64,000 nt of DNA from Ceratopteris richardii (GCA_020310875.1 CM035427.1:93790102-93854101); one strand, 5' to 3'; counted from the stretch's first letter, positions 34,458 to 46,900 are shown. Notes: generated by a model from the sequence alone, not told the origin. Made by a program: numbers and translations.

Positions 34458-36784
34458 TCAATCTTCATGAATATCCTGCAATCTAATCATTGATTTGAAC
34501 CTACAAAGTTTTGTACCATCTAATGCTTTAGTCAATAATTCTACACATTGCATATTTGTTGACACATATGTCAACTGAATCTCCTTTCTCAAGAGCTTCT
34601 CTCTCACATAATGATAGTGGACCTCTATATGCTTGGTCCTAGCATGATAAATAGGATTTGCTGCAAGGTGTAATGAATTGGTGTTATCCCCAAAAATCAT
34701 TGGAGATGTAGTATGCAAACCTAATTCTTCATATAAAAATCTGATCCATATGGCCTCTTGAGTAGCGTTGGCCAATTTTCTATACTCTGCCTTTATAGAA
34801 GATAAAGAAAAGACCATGATATAGGTTTATCAACTGCAAAGGATAGGTATCCTGAGGTACTCCTATCATCTTTGCATCCTACCCAATCTACATTTGAATA
34901 GATCTTGATGTCTAAAAGTCTGATGTATAGGGGAAATACAATCCATGATGTTGAGGACCCTTGAGGTACTTCAAGATCCTTTTGGAAGCCTCCAAGTGAG
35001 GTGCCCTAGGTTTGTGCATAAACTGACTTAGAACACTTACTCCATAAGCAATGTCAATCCTTGTCAAAGTAGCATAATTCAATCTTCCCACTATGCATTG
35101 GTAACCCGCAATGTTCTCAAGTACATCGCCTTCATGAGCACTTAATTTTAGGTTTACCTCCATTGGAGTACTTGCAACTTTGGCATCCTGCAAATGAAAC
35201 TTCTTTAACATGTCTTGTATATACTTTCTCTGAGTAATATAAATTCCAGAGTTAGTATAGACTAACTCAAGTCCTAGAAAGTATTTTAGTGATCCAAGGT
35301 CACTAATTTTGAACTCCTTCATCATCTGATTTTTTATCTGTTTGATGCCATTAGCATCATTACTTGTAAGTATGATATCATCAACATATACACATAGGTA
35401 TATTACCTTTGAATTACTTCTCTTGATGAACAGAGAGTATCTGCTTTACTCATGACAAAACCTTGATCCTGAAGGTATGGTCAACCTATGGTTCCATGCC
35501 CTACGTGCTTGCTTCAATACATAAAGACTTTGTTCAATTTACACACATATGCTACCTTGTTTGGGTCCTCATAGCCAAGAGCTTGTCACATGTACACCTC
35601 CTCTGAAATCTAGCCATTTAGAATTGCATTTTTTACATCCAATTGATACATGTTCCAATTCTTTGATGTAGCCACACTTACCAATACCCTGATGGTTGGC
35701 ATTTTGGCCACAGGTGAGAAGGTTTCTTCATAATCAACTCCTTGGGTTTATGCAAAACCCTTAGCCACAAGTCTAGCTTTGTACCTGCTTATTGAACCAT
35801 CAGAATTCCTTTTGATCTTATAGATCCATCTAGAACCAATTACCTTCATAGAATCCTTCTTTGGTACTAGTTCCCAACTATCACTCTCCTTGAGTGCTTC
35901 AATTTCCTCATCCATTGCTTCCTTCCATTCTGCCTTGGTCTTTTCTTCTTCATATGTTGATGGCTCTTCAAATGACAAGTCTTTTGCAAGATAAAAAGAG
36001 TGCTTAGTAACTAGGGAAGTGTCATATCCATATCTGATTGGCTTCTTGCTCTCCCTTTGTGATCTTCTGATTGCTTGGTTGGATGATTCCAGTATATCCT
36101 CCAACTTCTTCGTCTTGACTTTGCCTTTGGACTTCCATGCCTTGAACTCTTCTAGGTTGATGATGTCCTCATCATCTAAGTTGATGTCACCATTTTGAGT
36201 GGACTCTTCTTTATTGAGGCTTGGAAGCTCTTCTTCCAAGTCATAAGGTAGCTTTACTTTCTTGCATTCACTATCAAACCAAGAGTCATTCTCATCAAAG
36301 ACAACATCTCTACTGACCATGAATCCCTTATTTGAAGGGTTGTAGAACTTGTAACCTTTCTGATTCAAGTCATACCCTATGAAGATGCACTTCTCTGCCT
36401 TAGGGTCTAGCTTACCTCTTATCTGAGAAGGGATATGCACATAAGCTACACATCCAAAGATCTTGCAATGATCAAGTGAAGGTCTTCTACCATGCCATGC
36501 TTCATATGGGGTCATCCCATCAAGAGATTTGGATGGCAATCTATTTACAAGATAAGTGGCAGTAGATACACTCTCTTCCCACAAGTAGTTAGGTAATTTC
36601 TTCTCACTCAACATTGACCTAGCTGTTTCAACAATTAATCTATTTCTTCTTTCTGCCACCCCATTTTGCTCAGGGGTATACCTTGTTGTGATTTCTCTTT
36701 TGATTCCTCTGTCCTGCAAGAATATATCAAACTCATTTGAGAAGTACTCACCTCCTCCATCTGACCTTAGTCTTTTTACACCAC
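34458..36784 (-). pseudogene. F pol: integrase core, RT and RNase H (A family)
   Basis: Minus-strand copia Pol closely similar to copia A. It starts abruptly in the middle of integrase at KRLRSDGGGEYF (36780), has the Glu in GVAERRN (36650) and a full linker, then the RT N-terminus up to about 35748. RT then breaks by stop and frameshift; SDLGSLKYFLGLEL resumes at 35310. RNase H (STEAEY-type with one change) lies at 34817-34458. Protease, the integrase zinc region and the first catalytic Asp are absent. Confidence 0.85.
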
Positions 36785-37460
36785 TCCTTACCTTGAGCCG
36801 CAACTCCTCCTCCATGAGTAAGGCACTAAATTCTTCAAAAGTTAGTGGTTGAGGTCTGATTTGAGTGTTAAGAGAAGTTACCAAAACACCAAATTAGGTG
36901 TAAAAATACAAAGACAACAACGAACTAGCTCCTCACTTGACTTTTGAACACCTGCTCCTCCCATTTAATCTCGTAGATTCTTTATGCGAGTGATAAACAC
37001 CTCTGCAGTCTCCCCATCAGCAAACCATTCTACTGCAAGCTGATTCTCCAAGTTCTAAATCCGTGTCTAATTACGAGCTTCATATTGATTTCTCAATATG
37101 TTCCATGCTTCACATGCCTTTGTAGTATGTTGAATGAGAGTCAAAACACTATCAGAAGTACTTGTAACTAGAGCACAAAGTGCATCTGCATTTCTACGTT
37201 TCCAAGCATGTAGAAGATCAGCATCAAGAGGAATCATTTGACCATGATTATTTGGATCAGGTCTTTCTTGGGGATCATGATCAGTCCCAAGAACAATCTC
37301 CAAAAGCTCATACAAATCAAGAATATAAGTGATTTTGAACTTCCACAGGGTGTAGTTTGTACCATCAAGTTTACCTTCTGTGAAGGTTGGTGGACGTATC
37401 TGCAATGTTGGGATGATCGGCATCATTCCTGCTCCTTGTGCGCCACCTACTCCTGTTGAT
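36785..37460 (-). pseudogene. X gag (UBN2-type), fused in frame to F integrase
   Basis: Minus-strand Gag of a different copia family. It starts with Met at 37426 (MMPIIPTLQI), has the KLDGTNYTLWKFKITYIL segment and ACEAWNILRNQYEA (37100), then stops, and ends with PQPLTFEEFSALLMEEE (36830). The last part runs without a break into KRLRSDGGGEYF of the A family, making one 378-codon frame (36884-35748). No zinc knuckle or protease. Confidence 0.8.
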
Positions 37461-37578
37461 GAACCACCTTGAATCCAAGTCGTAGATGATGATGTGCCGC
37501 TTTACATCTTCTATCTTTTGTTGTTCAGACCTCTACAACCTCTGTGTTTCTGCTTTTGCACCACTCAGAGCCTCCTGA

Positions 37579-37590
37579 GCTCTGATACCA
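37579..37590 (-). promoter_or_regulatory. Primer binding site of X (tRNA-iMet)
   Basis: Minus strand TGGTATCAGAGC next to the X LTR. Confidence 0.88.
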
Positions 37591-38025
37591 TGTAAGAAAA
37601 TAACAGAGCGGAATAGACCTATAGACAGAGTTGAGAGAAAAAATGCAAACAAAGATAGACACAGATTGAGAGATAGAGAACTCAAATTCTGAGATTGTCG
37701 AGCGTAATGCAGTTACAATGATGGTGTTGTCCACCCGTGCGCTCCCAATGTGGAGCTTAGATGGCAATCTAGGCAGACTCTATATGAAGGGCTTACTAGT
37801 GCACAATGTTATGTAAAGCTCAACCTAGGTCGTGCTTATATAGCTTTTACAAGCCGGTTTGGTATAGATAAACGTAGTCAGGAGATACAAAATAGTCGGT
37901 AAAATATACAATCCGACAATATCTCCATGACCAGAACTCCTACTGTCTCGGCCCTACGGGCTGGGGGGATAGGCCCCCCGGACCCCGTAGAAGGGGGCAA
38001 GCCCCCCTCTGCACTCCCCCCATTA
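37591..38025 (-). repeat. 5' LTR of X (outer end uncertain)
   Basis: Begins TGTAAGAAAATAAC after the primer site. It bears no resemblance to the 3' LTR at 33453-34417, so the element has mismatched LTRs. The outer edge is uncertain; I include the GC-rich hairpin block at 37951-38025, which may be part of it. Confidence 0.5.
37951..38025. repeat. GC-rich inverted repeats
   Basis: GGGGGGATAGGCCCCCC and GGGGGCAAGCCCCC form two strong potential hairpins, with CCCTACGGG/CCCCGTAG nearby, in otherwise AT-rich DNA. Confidence 0.8.
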
Positions 38026-38444
38026 AGGTTCTATGGGGAAAGTGCGCGATGCCACATGGCCTTTATTTTCACCTTAAATGGCAAGCCAATGGCCTGGAAG
38101 TTTATGCCCTACCTAACCTAATAGCTAGGCTCACTAGATCATCTACAACCATCAACGGTCACACATAGAGCTCATCTAACTTGGAAGTTAGGGTTCCACA
38201 AATGTCCAGGCTCTCATAATGGCTTCTCCTCATAATGGGGGCCTTACAACTTAGAGCACCATGGATCATTTGTGGTCACATGAGGGTGGCGTATTGAGCA
38301 TATCTAACAACGTTTACATTCTCAAAAACCTCAAATAAGCAATGGCGGGTTCCATCAAGAAAAACGTCCATAAAATCATGAAATTTTGGTTAAAATAGCT
38401 CAAACTTTTGAAAATCCTAATCTATTTGACTATCATGATTGTTA
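38026..38444. other. Unassigned, grading into G2 leader
   Basis: No gene. From about 38370 the sequence (CATGAAATTTTGGTTAAAAT, AATCCTAATCTATTTGACTATCATGATTG) resembles G1 leader at 30195-30270, so G2 leader resumes here. Confidence 0.45.
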
Positions 38445-38449
38445 GTTAT
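38445..38449. repeat. Target-site duplication of E, left copy (GTTAT)
   Basis: GTTAT, also at 43032-43036 after the right LTR. Confidence 0.85.
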
Positions 38450-38588
38450 TTATAAAGTAAGTCTACGATCCAAGGGTCTAGCCAGTTCAGACAGATCTGA
38501 AATCGGACACCGTTTGGTCATCTGTGTGTATGACCAAAGATCTTGAGTTTAGACTTACTAGGAGGTCTTGTGCTCTTGTGAACAAGTG

Positions 38589-38660
38589 ATCCACTTAGCT
38601 TAGTGGTTAAGTCTCAAGGATGTGAAGGAAGAGGTCTTGGGTTCAATCCCCATGGGAGAC
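38589..38660 (+). promoter_or_regulatory. tRNA-like/SINE-like A and B boxes inside E LTR
   Basis: TAGCTTAGTGG (38596-38606) fits the Pol III A box and GGTTCAATCCC (38640-38650) the B box, 44 nt apart as in a tRNA. D-arm pairing (CTT/AAG) and T-arm pairing (TGGG/CCCA) are visible; acceptor and anticodon arms are not. The same is found in the right LTR at 42736-42790. This looks like the head of a plant SINE. Confidence 0.6.
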
Positions 38661-38818
38661 ATGGGGAGAGTATTTTGCCCAAAGAGATCTAGAGCCTTCT
38701 AGAAGCATCCACTTGAGTTAACTCGAGTTAACTGGGACACTTGGCGCACATGTAGTTACATGGCTGACACATGGATGGTTAGTATCCACCTGCCCAAGAA
38801 GGCAGTCCCCTGGAGAGA

Positions 38819-38830
38819 GCTATATATAGA
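38819..38830 (+). promoter_or_regulatory. TATA box in E 5' LTR
   Basis: GCTATATATAGA; also at 42955-42966 in the right LTR. Confidence 0.65.
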
Positions 38831-38896
38831 GGCATTAGGTTGGGAGGAGAGTCATCTCTCAAGTATGTGGTGGTCGTAATCCTTGCTCTCTTGCAT

Positions 38897-38909
38897 TGGT
38901 ATCAGAGCC
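38897..38909 (+). promoter_or_regulatory. Primer binding site of E (tRNA-iMet)
   Basis: TTGGTATCAGAGCC directly after the LTR end, fixing the orientation as plus. Confidence 0.92.
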
Positions 38910-41900
38910 TAGGAAGTAGGCTTGGGCAAGGTGGAATGATCCAATGGCCTCTAAAAAAGGCGCTTGGGCACTCTATCATGTGAAAGGGTAGGAATTGTGG
39001 AAGGCGCGCACGTCGGTTTCAAGGATGGACCTTACAATGATTGGGGTGTATCTCTCAATCTGTAGGTCGGATTGAGGCGTGTAATATACCGTTGGAAAGC
39101 TCTCGGAACGAACTTTCCAATGAGCTAGCTTGGAAGTGTGAATTCCTTGGGAATCCTTGGGTGGCACTTGATTGAGTGTTCAAGATACCAAGCATGGGTG
39201 AGAACAAGGTTCAAGACTGAGGTTGAGAACAAGGGCTCGAGACACCAAGGTTGCGAACAAGAAGGTTCAAGACACCAAGGTTGAGGGCAAGGGTTCAAGA
39301 GACCAAGGTTGCGAACAAGGTTCAAGAAACTGTGAGAGGTTGAGGAACATCAATTCAAGGGCACCTAGGGAGTTCAACGGACTAATCACCGAGGCTAGAG
39401 GGATACAAGAGCAGATCATTGAGGACAATGATCGACCAACGGGGGAAGAATGTAACATAATCCTAGTAGGAGATGGTTGAACTATGCTCTAAGAGAGAGG
39501 ATTAGGAAGTAATCCTCAACCATGGCTTTTGGGGCAAGTGGTTAGCCCATCACATTCCTAACCAAGAGGTTGTGAGTTCAATTCCTTGCATTGGTATCAG
39601 ACCCAAGCAAAGTAATCTTTGGAAATTAAGATATTTCATAAAGATAAGCTAATGAAAGAGTCCAATTAACTATTTCATTAGTTAAATGAGAATGTCTTTT
39701 GGACAAGCAAAGCCTTAAGTCTTGGTCTTATCCAAAAGTCTAGAATTCCTTTTGAAGATTTTTCCAGTGAAGGAGAAGATTCCAAGATGAATCATTAGAC
39801 TCGAAAGCAAAAGATTCCAAGGTGAATCATTAGCTTAGTATTACTTGATTCCTTGGTAGGAATCGAAAAGTTCTTGAAAGAATTCTCCCCAGATGTGAGA
39901 CTAGCATCTTTCAAGAAAAGTTTTATAGCAAGTAGTTCCCAGCAAATCCCTAACCACTAGTTTTGGTATTTAAGTCCAAATAGTGATATAAGTTAAAGGT
40001 ATATCCTAGATTCTTAGCTTTGGAATCTCAAAAGCTTAGAAAATGCTTGGACTTAAGTTGAGAGAAAGATCTCTAAAATCCTCCAGGTAAGCAAAGAAGC
40101 TTAAGATAGTTTAAGAGATCTTAAAGATAAAGACTAGGTCTTTATTTTTGTTGCAAGTATCAACCAGACTTGATCAAAATTGGCCATGATTGTCCAAGAA
40201 TGTGCGACTAGAACTACTCTATAAATTGCCCAAGTATTGGCAGTAAAAATTCCGTTAGGAATTATTCACTCAGGTTCCATTTTTTCAATAAAAAGTTGTG
40301 AAAAAAGTAAGTTATTCCAAGTATGAACAGAGTGAAGGAATTCCAAAAATATAGTCTGCAACCGTGCAAACGGTACTTAAGTGTGTGGAAGGTAAAACAT
40401 AAACGTTTGCCTATCCTTAAAGGGATTTTGGTACAAATCCAGAAAGCATGAGCAGATGCTTAGACTTAAGCAGCGGAGAGATTCTTATAAAAGTCCTGGC
40501 CACGATAGGTACCTAAAAGCATCAGTTAAGAAAGGAATCGAAAGACAAGAAGCTAAAAGCTCTTATCACTACGAAATTGGTCAAGAATAACCAATTGAAC
40601 TTGAATTTGAGAAATTCAAGAACTTGGAATTCTGATTGGTTTTCATTTGAAAACCCTAGCAAAAAGGATTGGAGATATTCTATTAAAGGTTTTCAAGTTC
40701 CGAAGGTTAAGCACAAGATCGTGAAACGATCATGTCAGGGGATTAAAACCTAGAATATCAAGATAGAGATAGTGCCTAACACTGCGAAATTCTTGTCAAG
40801 AATTAAAGTTAGAAGGTTCTCTATCAAGAGATGTTGTAGACTTTAGGATAAAATTCACTCACACGTCAATGTGAGTATAAAATAGGGTGGTATGGGACAC
40901 CAGATTTTATACTCAGATTGATGTAGGAAAGATGGTATGGGACATCGGACCGTGAGATGATGATTATCTTTTAGTCTTTGTTTGGATCTTGAAGTTAGGT
41001 TTGATCTTCAAGGGAATTAAAACTTCAAAGAAGGAGTTTAAATTCAAGAAGAATCTCAAGATACTTCAAGACGACTTCAAGATCAAGGAAATTGAAGATA
41101 TGAAGTAAGTAACTTCCAAGATCTTCTTAGAACACTTCAAGCTTAAGTATTACTGATCAGAAATATTTGATAAATTTCTAAAAGAAGTTGGACTTTGATT
41201 TTGAGTTGATCTTTTCAACTAAAGATTTAATTGACTAAGTCGAGCATCAAGTTCCTAGTGTAACTTGATAAATTCACTCTTTTGATTCAAAGTAATGCAC
41301 AAGAATTGCATTCACGATAAGAAGTAAGAAAGACTGAATGTGACTTGAACTTAGTCTCAAGTGAAGCATTATTTGAATACGAAACTCATCGCCAGAACCT
41401 TAGTGGGTCAACCCACTGATGTTGGCTACCACACTAGTATCTTGTGGTTGGATAATGTTTTTTATTATCTTTGAATCTTTTTGAGAATCTAGCTTATTTC
41501 TCTTAAAGATAAAGACAATGCTTCAATACCTTGTTGAAATAGATCGTTGAGAAGTTAAAGTCCTGAGTCAACTAGATTTTGACTCATAGCAAGTTTATGT
41601 ATGTTCGAAGTTTGAATTGGTTGTATAGAGTTTTAGTTCTTTCTTTTCGCTTTCCAAAAATCTTTTGGAATTGGCTCAGACATGGTATCTGATTCCTTTT
41701 GCAAAAGACCAGGGTTAGCTGGTTAGAATAAAATAACTAACTTGAACATCCTAGATAGATGTTATGTACAAGAACCTTTTCAATCTTCAAAAGATGATAA
41801 GTCTAAGTGGACTTATTCATTTGATTTTGCTTCAAGTTATAGCATAAATGATGTCCAATAGACTCTAGAATAGACAAGTTAGGAATTGCTCAGCAGATTG

Positions 41901-42573
41901 ACATTTCTCGATAACTTTTAAGTTAAATCTTTGAGAAAAGTGTCCTAAGTTGGACAATTTTCATTTCGAATTTGAATTGGTCAAGTTGGTATGGTTGACT
42001 CCACCGAAATGGTAAGATTTCTCCTACAATTTACAAAGGATTTTTAAACTCATTAGGACAAAGTAGTCCTCTAGTCGGGTAAAAAAATTAAGTAACTGTT
42101 GGATTAGAGTTAACCATTATACAAACATCTAAGTTAGATGTTTGGGGCAACCAAACTTCAAGTTCTCCAAAACAAATTCAGGTGAATCAAGAATTCTCAA
42201 AGTCTTGTAAGGATAAGAATCCCACCTTCATTACTAAGTTCATGCACCAGTCATGCCTAGAAATGGACTAGTAAGTTGAATCCATCTAGTTCACATGTTT
42301 GTGCCTAGATCGCACACCTAGAAACTATGAATTGGCCAGGGATGTCTTTAGATCCACCCTTATTATTCTTTCACTAGTTTGTTCTTTGTCCCGTTCATCA
42401 AAGTGCAAAATCAGATAGTGTTTTGAATCATTTGCGCAGGGATGCCACCACAGAGATGAGACATGTTCTTCCAGTTCTAGAACATGACCATGTTCTTCCA
42501 GTTTTAGAACATGAGGCTCGGGGGTTGCCTACAGTTTGTATATAGCTCTATTTTCGAGGATGAAAATATTTTC
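38910..42573 (+). other. E interior, non-coding
   Basis: Purine-rich on the plus strand, with AAGATTCCAAG/GTGAATCATTAG-type repeated words. A tandem repeat of about 28-30 bp (AACAAGG..TTCAAGA..ACCAAGG) lies at 39196-39335. A second primer-like sequence TTGCATTGGTATCAGAC at 39587 follows another tRNA-like box pair (39530-39585). No ORF longer than about 85 codons and none with a known domain. Confidence 0.75.
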
Positions 42574-42587
42574 CAAGGGGGGAAGAA
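42574..42587 (+). promoter_or_regulatory. Polypurine tract of E
   Basis: AAGGGGGGAAGAA-type tract directly before the right LTR, chromovirus-like. Confidence 0.82.
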
Positions 42588-43031
42588 TGTAATAAAGTAA
42601 GTCTACGATCCAAGGGTCTAGCCGGTTTAGACAGATCTGAAATCGGACACCGTTTGGTCATCCGTGTGTATGACCAAAGATCTCAAGTTTAGACTTACTA
42701 GGAGGTCTTGTGCTTTTGCGAACAAGTGATCCACTTAGCTTAGTGGTTAAGTCTCAAGGATGTGAAGGAAGAGGTCTTGGGTTCAATCCCCATGGGAGAC
42801 ATGGGGAGAGTATTTTGCCCAAAGAGATCTAGAGCCTTCTAGAAGCATCCACTTGAGCTAACTGGAGTTAACTGGGACACTTGGCGCACAGTTACATGGC
42901 TGACACATGGATGGTTAGTATCCACCTTCCCAAGAAGGCAGTCCCCTGGAGAGAGCTATATATAGAGGCATTAGGTTGGGAGGAGAGTCATCTCTCAAGT
43001 ATGTGGTGGTCGTAATCCTTGCTCTCTTGCA
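42588..43031 (+). repeat. 3' LTR of E
   Basis: 444 bp, partner of 38450-38895, followed by GTTAT. Confidence 0.9.
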
Positions 43032-43036
43032 GTTAT

Positions 43037-43164
43037 CATGGTAGATAGGCAAGAGCATGACAGACATGGGGTTAACATGAAAAATGGTGGGTATTGTGAC
43101 TCACAAGAGTGTCATAAAAAATTGTGGTTTTTGTGATTGATAGTGATTCTCATTATAGATTGTG
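43037..43164. repeat. G2 leader minisatellite, fragment 1
   Basis: Degenerate CATGG/GTGATT words between E and D, continuing the TCATGATGG-type array of G2. Weak alone; placed by continuity with 48312-48640. Confidence 0.45.
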
Positions 43165-43169
43165 AGTGT
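43165..43169. repeat. Target-site duplication of D, left copy (AGTGT)
   Basis: AGTGT, repeated at 48307-48311. Confidence 0.9.
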
Positions 43170-43897
43170 TGTTGGAGGATAAACACTCCTATGTGCACAA
43201 CAAAAGAAAATGAACCCTCCTAGGATCCTGAATTTTATAGACATAGGCTCTGTATTCTTTGTCCTTCTCTAAGTACATGCATAGAATGAATATAAAACTT
43301 TGCAAGCTGAAACTAGAATTAAAGATCTTTCAAATGATCATAAAATCACTTCATTTAGACACTGGATGATGCCTCAACTAGCTGAATCAAGATAGACAAC
43401 TTTATCTCTTCATAGAGTATTAGCTAACTACATAGACTATGTTCTCGACATTTCTCTGAGAATGTGTAGGCATTGTTTGTGATGAAGGAGAAACAACAAT
43501 TACAAGATGGGGGGGGGGTTACCAAGATCATCTAGAGAGATAGAGTATGTAAAAGTGAAATCTCTGCAAAATATGTAGAGAACAGCAAGTAGGGGGTTGG
43601 CTTAAGCAAGGGGGTAGTTTGGCCAACTCTTACTCATAATAAAACTCATTAGAGGCTTTAAAGGTCACATACCAACCTCTTTACTAACCAATTAAAAGCA
43701 TATACATGTCAAAAAGTGAGGTCCAATCACATCAAGAGGTGACCTAAATCTTCTTTAATCAATTTCTTTCCATTATAGACATGCTTTGATGCCTTCAATT
43801 CATGGAAATCATCCTCCTTTGATTGTGGATGATGTGGAATGTTAAATTTTGGGCCATGTTCAAACACTCTTGAGCTTGAAATATAAAACTTTCAACA
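43170..43897 (-). repeat. 3' LTR of D
   Basis: 728 bp, plus-strand edges TGTTGGAGGATAAAC and TTTCAACA. Confidence 0.92.
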
Positions 43898-43910
43898 CTC
43901 CCCCTCTAGC
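43898..43910 (-). promoter_or_regulatory. Polypurine tract of D
   Basis: Minus strand CTAGAGGGGGAG beside the LTR. Confidence 0.85.
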
Positions 43911-46900
43911 TCAAGTCTTTTTCCTTTGTTGCTTCATCCTATTTCTCTTATGTTGATTGCCTCTTTGAATCCACCAAACTTTGTACCTTTCAAGAAACTT
44001 TGTCATCATGACTGCAACCTGCACTTTAGTGTTCACATACCTTATACCTAGCTCCTTTTCCATCACCTTTTCTCTAATGAAGTGGTAATGAACCTCTGTG
44101 TGCTTCCTCCTTGCATGAAACATGGAATTGTTAGCTAGGAAGATGCTTGAAATGTTGTCTCCATAAAGAGGAATCTCTTCCACTTCCACTTCTAAGTCCT
44201 TAAGTAGCTTCTTAAGCCATGCTAGCTCACATATAGCCAATGCTAAACCTATATACTCAGCCTATGTGGATGAAAGAGCAATAGTGGGTTGCTTCTTAGA
44301 GCTCCAAGTGATCACTTTTGTACCTATCATGAAAACATACCGGATGTACTCCTTTGATCATCCTTGATACCTACCCAATCAGCATCATGATATCCTTTGA
44401 CACAAAGATCAGCATCATATGAGTAAAATAGAATTTGGTTGATTGTGTCCTTGATGTATCTAAGAACTTTTCTTGCTGCCATAAGATGATCACGAGTGGG
44501 TGCATGCAAAAATTGAGAGAGAACACCTACTACATATGCAAGATCAGGTCTAGAGAATGTAGAATAAATTAATGAATGAATTATGCTTCTATATAATGTA
44601 ATATGTTGCATAGCCTCTCCTTGACCTGAGACCAACTTTATATTGGGCTCCATGGGTTGAGAAACTGGCTTAGAACTACTCATACCAAACTAGTTGGTTC
44701 TTTGTCCTTGATTACTTGGGTCATGTATGCATAATGCTTTGCAATGAAATTATCATATGTTAACCTTTGAGTTGGATATCTTACTCTTGAGGACCTTATT
44801 TCACTTCCTTTAGGTGTGATTTCCATCTTCTTTCTTTATTTTGTGACTCCTAGGGTTTGAATTTTTTCTATCTGTTCATCTTCCAACATGCTCTCATCCA
44901 CATAGCTTCCTTCTTGAATTGCAATCTTCTCTTTGACTTTGACTTTGATTTCTTCAAAGCTGGTATCTCTTTCCCTAAGCCTTCCAATCCATTTTGAGGG
45001 TGTCCTTGTGTTGGATGAGTTGTTTGGATCACTTCAATCCATGCTTTCTTGAACTCTATCATCATTCTTCTTATCAATCTCACCTATTTCTTCAACCTGC
45101 AATGGACTTGTGCATGCATAACAAGGCTTCAACTCATCAAAGAAAACATCCCTACTTACCTTCAGCTCCTTCGTGATGGGATTAGATCATTTATACCCCT
45201 TTTGTTCCATAGGATATCCCAAAAAGACACACCTTTCAGATTTGGCATCTAACTTTGACCTCAACTCTTATTGTACATGTACATAGCATATATAACCAAA
45301 GACTCTAAGATGTGAAATGGAATATTTTCTTACACTCCATGCTTCCTTAGGGGTTAGATCATGTATAACTAATTTAGGACATCTATTCGTGATGTATGTG
45401 GCTGCATATGTAGCCTCTCCCCAATAACAATGTAGCATATTCATTTCATTGAGCATACACCTTGCTACCTTTGCTATGTGTCTATTCTTTCTCTATGCTA
45501 TCCCACTTTTCTTAGGGGTATAACTGCATGTAAATTTTCTTTTGATGCCTTTGACCTGCAAAATTCATGGGGGAAGTACTCTCCCCCTCCATCAGATCTC
45601 AAAGTTTTGATAAACTTTCTAGACTCCTTCTCCACGTGTGCCTTGAATATCTTGAAGTAGTGGAACACATCTTATTTGTTTCTAATGCAATACAACCATA
45701 ATTTTCTTGAAAAATCGACAATAAAGGTTACAAAATACCTATTTCCATCAAGGGATGCTTCTCTTGTTGGACCCCAAACATCCATGTTAATGAGGTCTAA
45801 AATATTTTCACTCACATAGTTATCTTCTTGAAGGGCAACCTTGATTATTTTACTTGTTGGCAAGCTACACAAATTTCATGCAACATTTTAGATGTAAAAT
45901 TTGGTAGGCCTCTTACCAAGCTCCTCCTTTGCATGTCCTTGAGCTATTTTAGGTTGATTTGACCTATTTGCTTATGGCATAGGTCCAACTCTCCTATCCT
46001 CTTGTCTCCATATGTGACATACATTGAATGGTGTGGCTAATTTATGTCCATTGTGAACATTCTCCCTTGATTTTTTCATTTTGTTATGAGGTTGAAACCT
46101 ACCCTTGGATCCTCAACAAAACATCCTCTTTCATTGAACCTAACTTGATAGCATTTTTCTACCATTTGACCTACGAAAATCAAGTTTCTGGTAATAGTAG
46201 GGACATGTAATACTCTGATAAGCACTTTTCCCTTTGATTTCCTTGCAAACTGATATCTCCAACATGTTGAATGGTATGCTCTAAGTTATCACCTGTTTCC
46301 ACATGTCCTTAATGTTTTGCAACCTGCAAATTACTAAAAAGATCCTTCGGGCATGACATATGATTGCTACATCCACTATCTACATAACATACATCTTCAG
46401 TAGCTGAGTTGTATCTTCACCATACCTCATGGAAAGCAAATAATCATTCCCTTGGCTAGATGATGTGTTTGCATAGTTACCTTGCCCTTTATAATTTTTG
46501 TTGTTGCTTTGATTCCTTGGTCTTTGAAAGCATCCATTTGAAGTGGGTTGTCCGCTTCTACCAAATCTTCCACCTCTTCCTCTATTTGTTGCTCTTCCAC
46601 CTCTTTGACCTGCATTTTCTTGTTTTCCTTGACTTCCTTGGTGCTTTGATATCTTCCTCTCCCTCTTGTAGCACCTCGATTTTGTCTTCCTCTTCCTTTA
46701 CCTACATACAACAATTGCCCTTAGCTATCCTTGGCATGATTACCACCAAGGTTCATCTCCTCTGTCACCATGAGAGTGATTATTTTGATCAAAATCAGGA
46801 AGAGAGTCCATTACATACATTGAAGTTGTGAAGGCCCTCTATTTTTTATCATCCCTAAGTCCATTTAGGGTGTGCGCTACAAGATCATCATCATCTAGGG

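Larger units (their letters stand above)
38450..38895 (+). repeat. 5' LTR of E
   Basis: 446 bp, ending CTCTTGCA. It contains a tRNA-like A/B box pair and a TATA box. Its first bases (TTATAAAG) have drifted from TGTAATAAAG in the partner. Confidence 0.88.
38450..43031 (+). mobile_element. Non-coding LTR element E (LARD-like)
   Basis: LTRs 38450-38895 and 42588-43031 differ at roughly 3%. GTTAT duplications, a tRNA-iMet PBS at 38897-38909 and a PPT at 42574-42587 are present. The 3.7-kb interior has no convincing gene: short frames only and purine-rich sequence. The last part before the PPT (TTCGAGGATGAAAATATTTT then GGGGGGAAGAATG) resembles the end of chromovirus pol and its PPT. This fits a large retrotransposon derivative moved by a chromovirus. 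Confidence 0.88.

Noticed and set aside
38589..38660. A functional tRNA gene
   Set aside because: Acceptor and anticodon arms do not pair and it is repeated in both LTRs; it is at most tRNA-derived.
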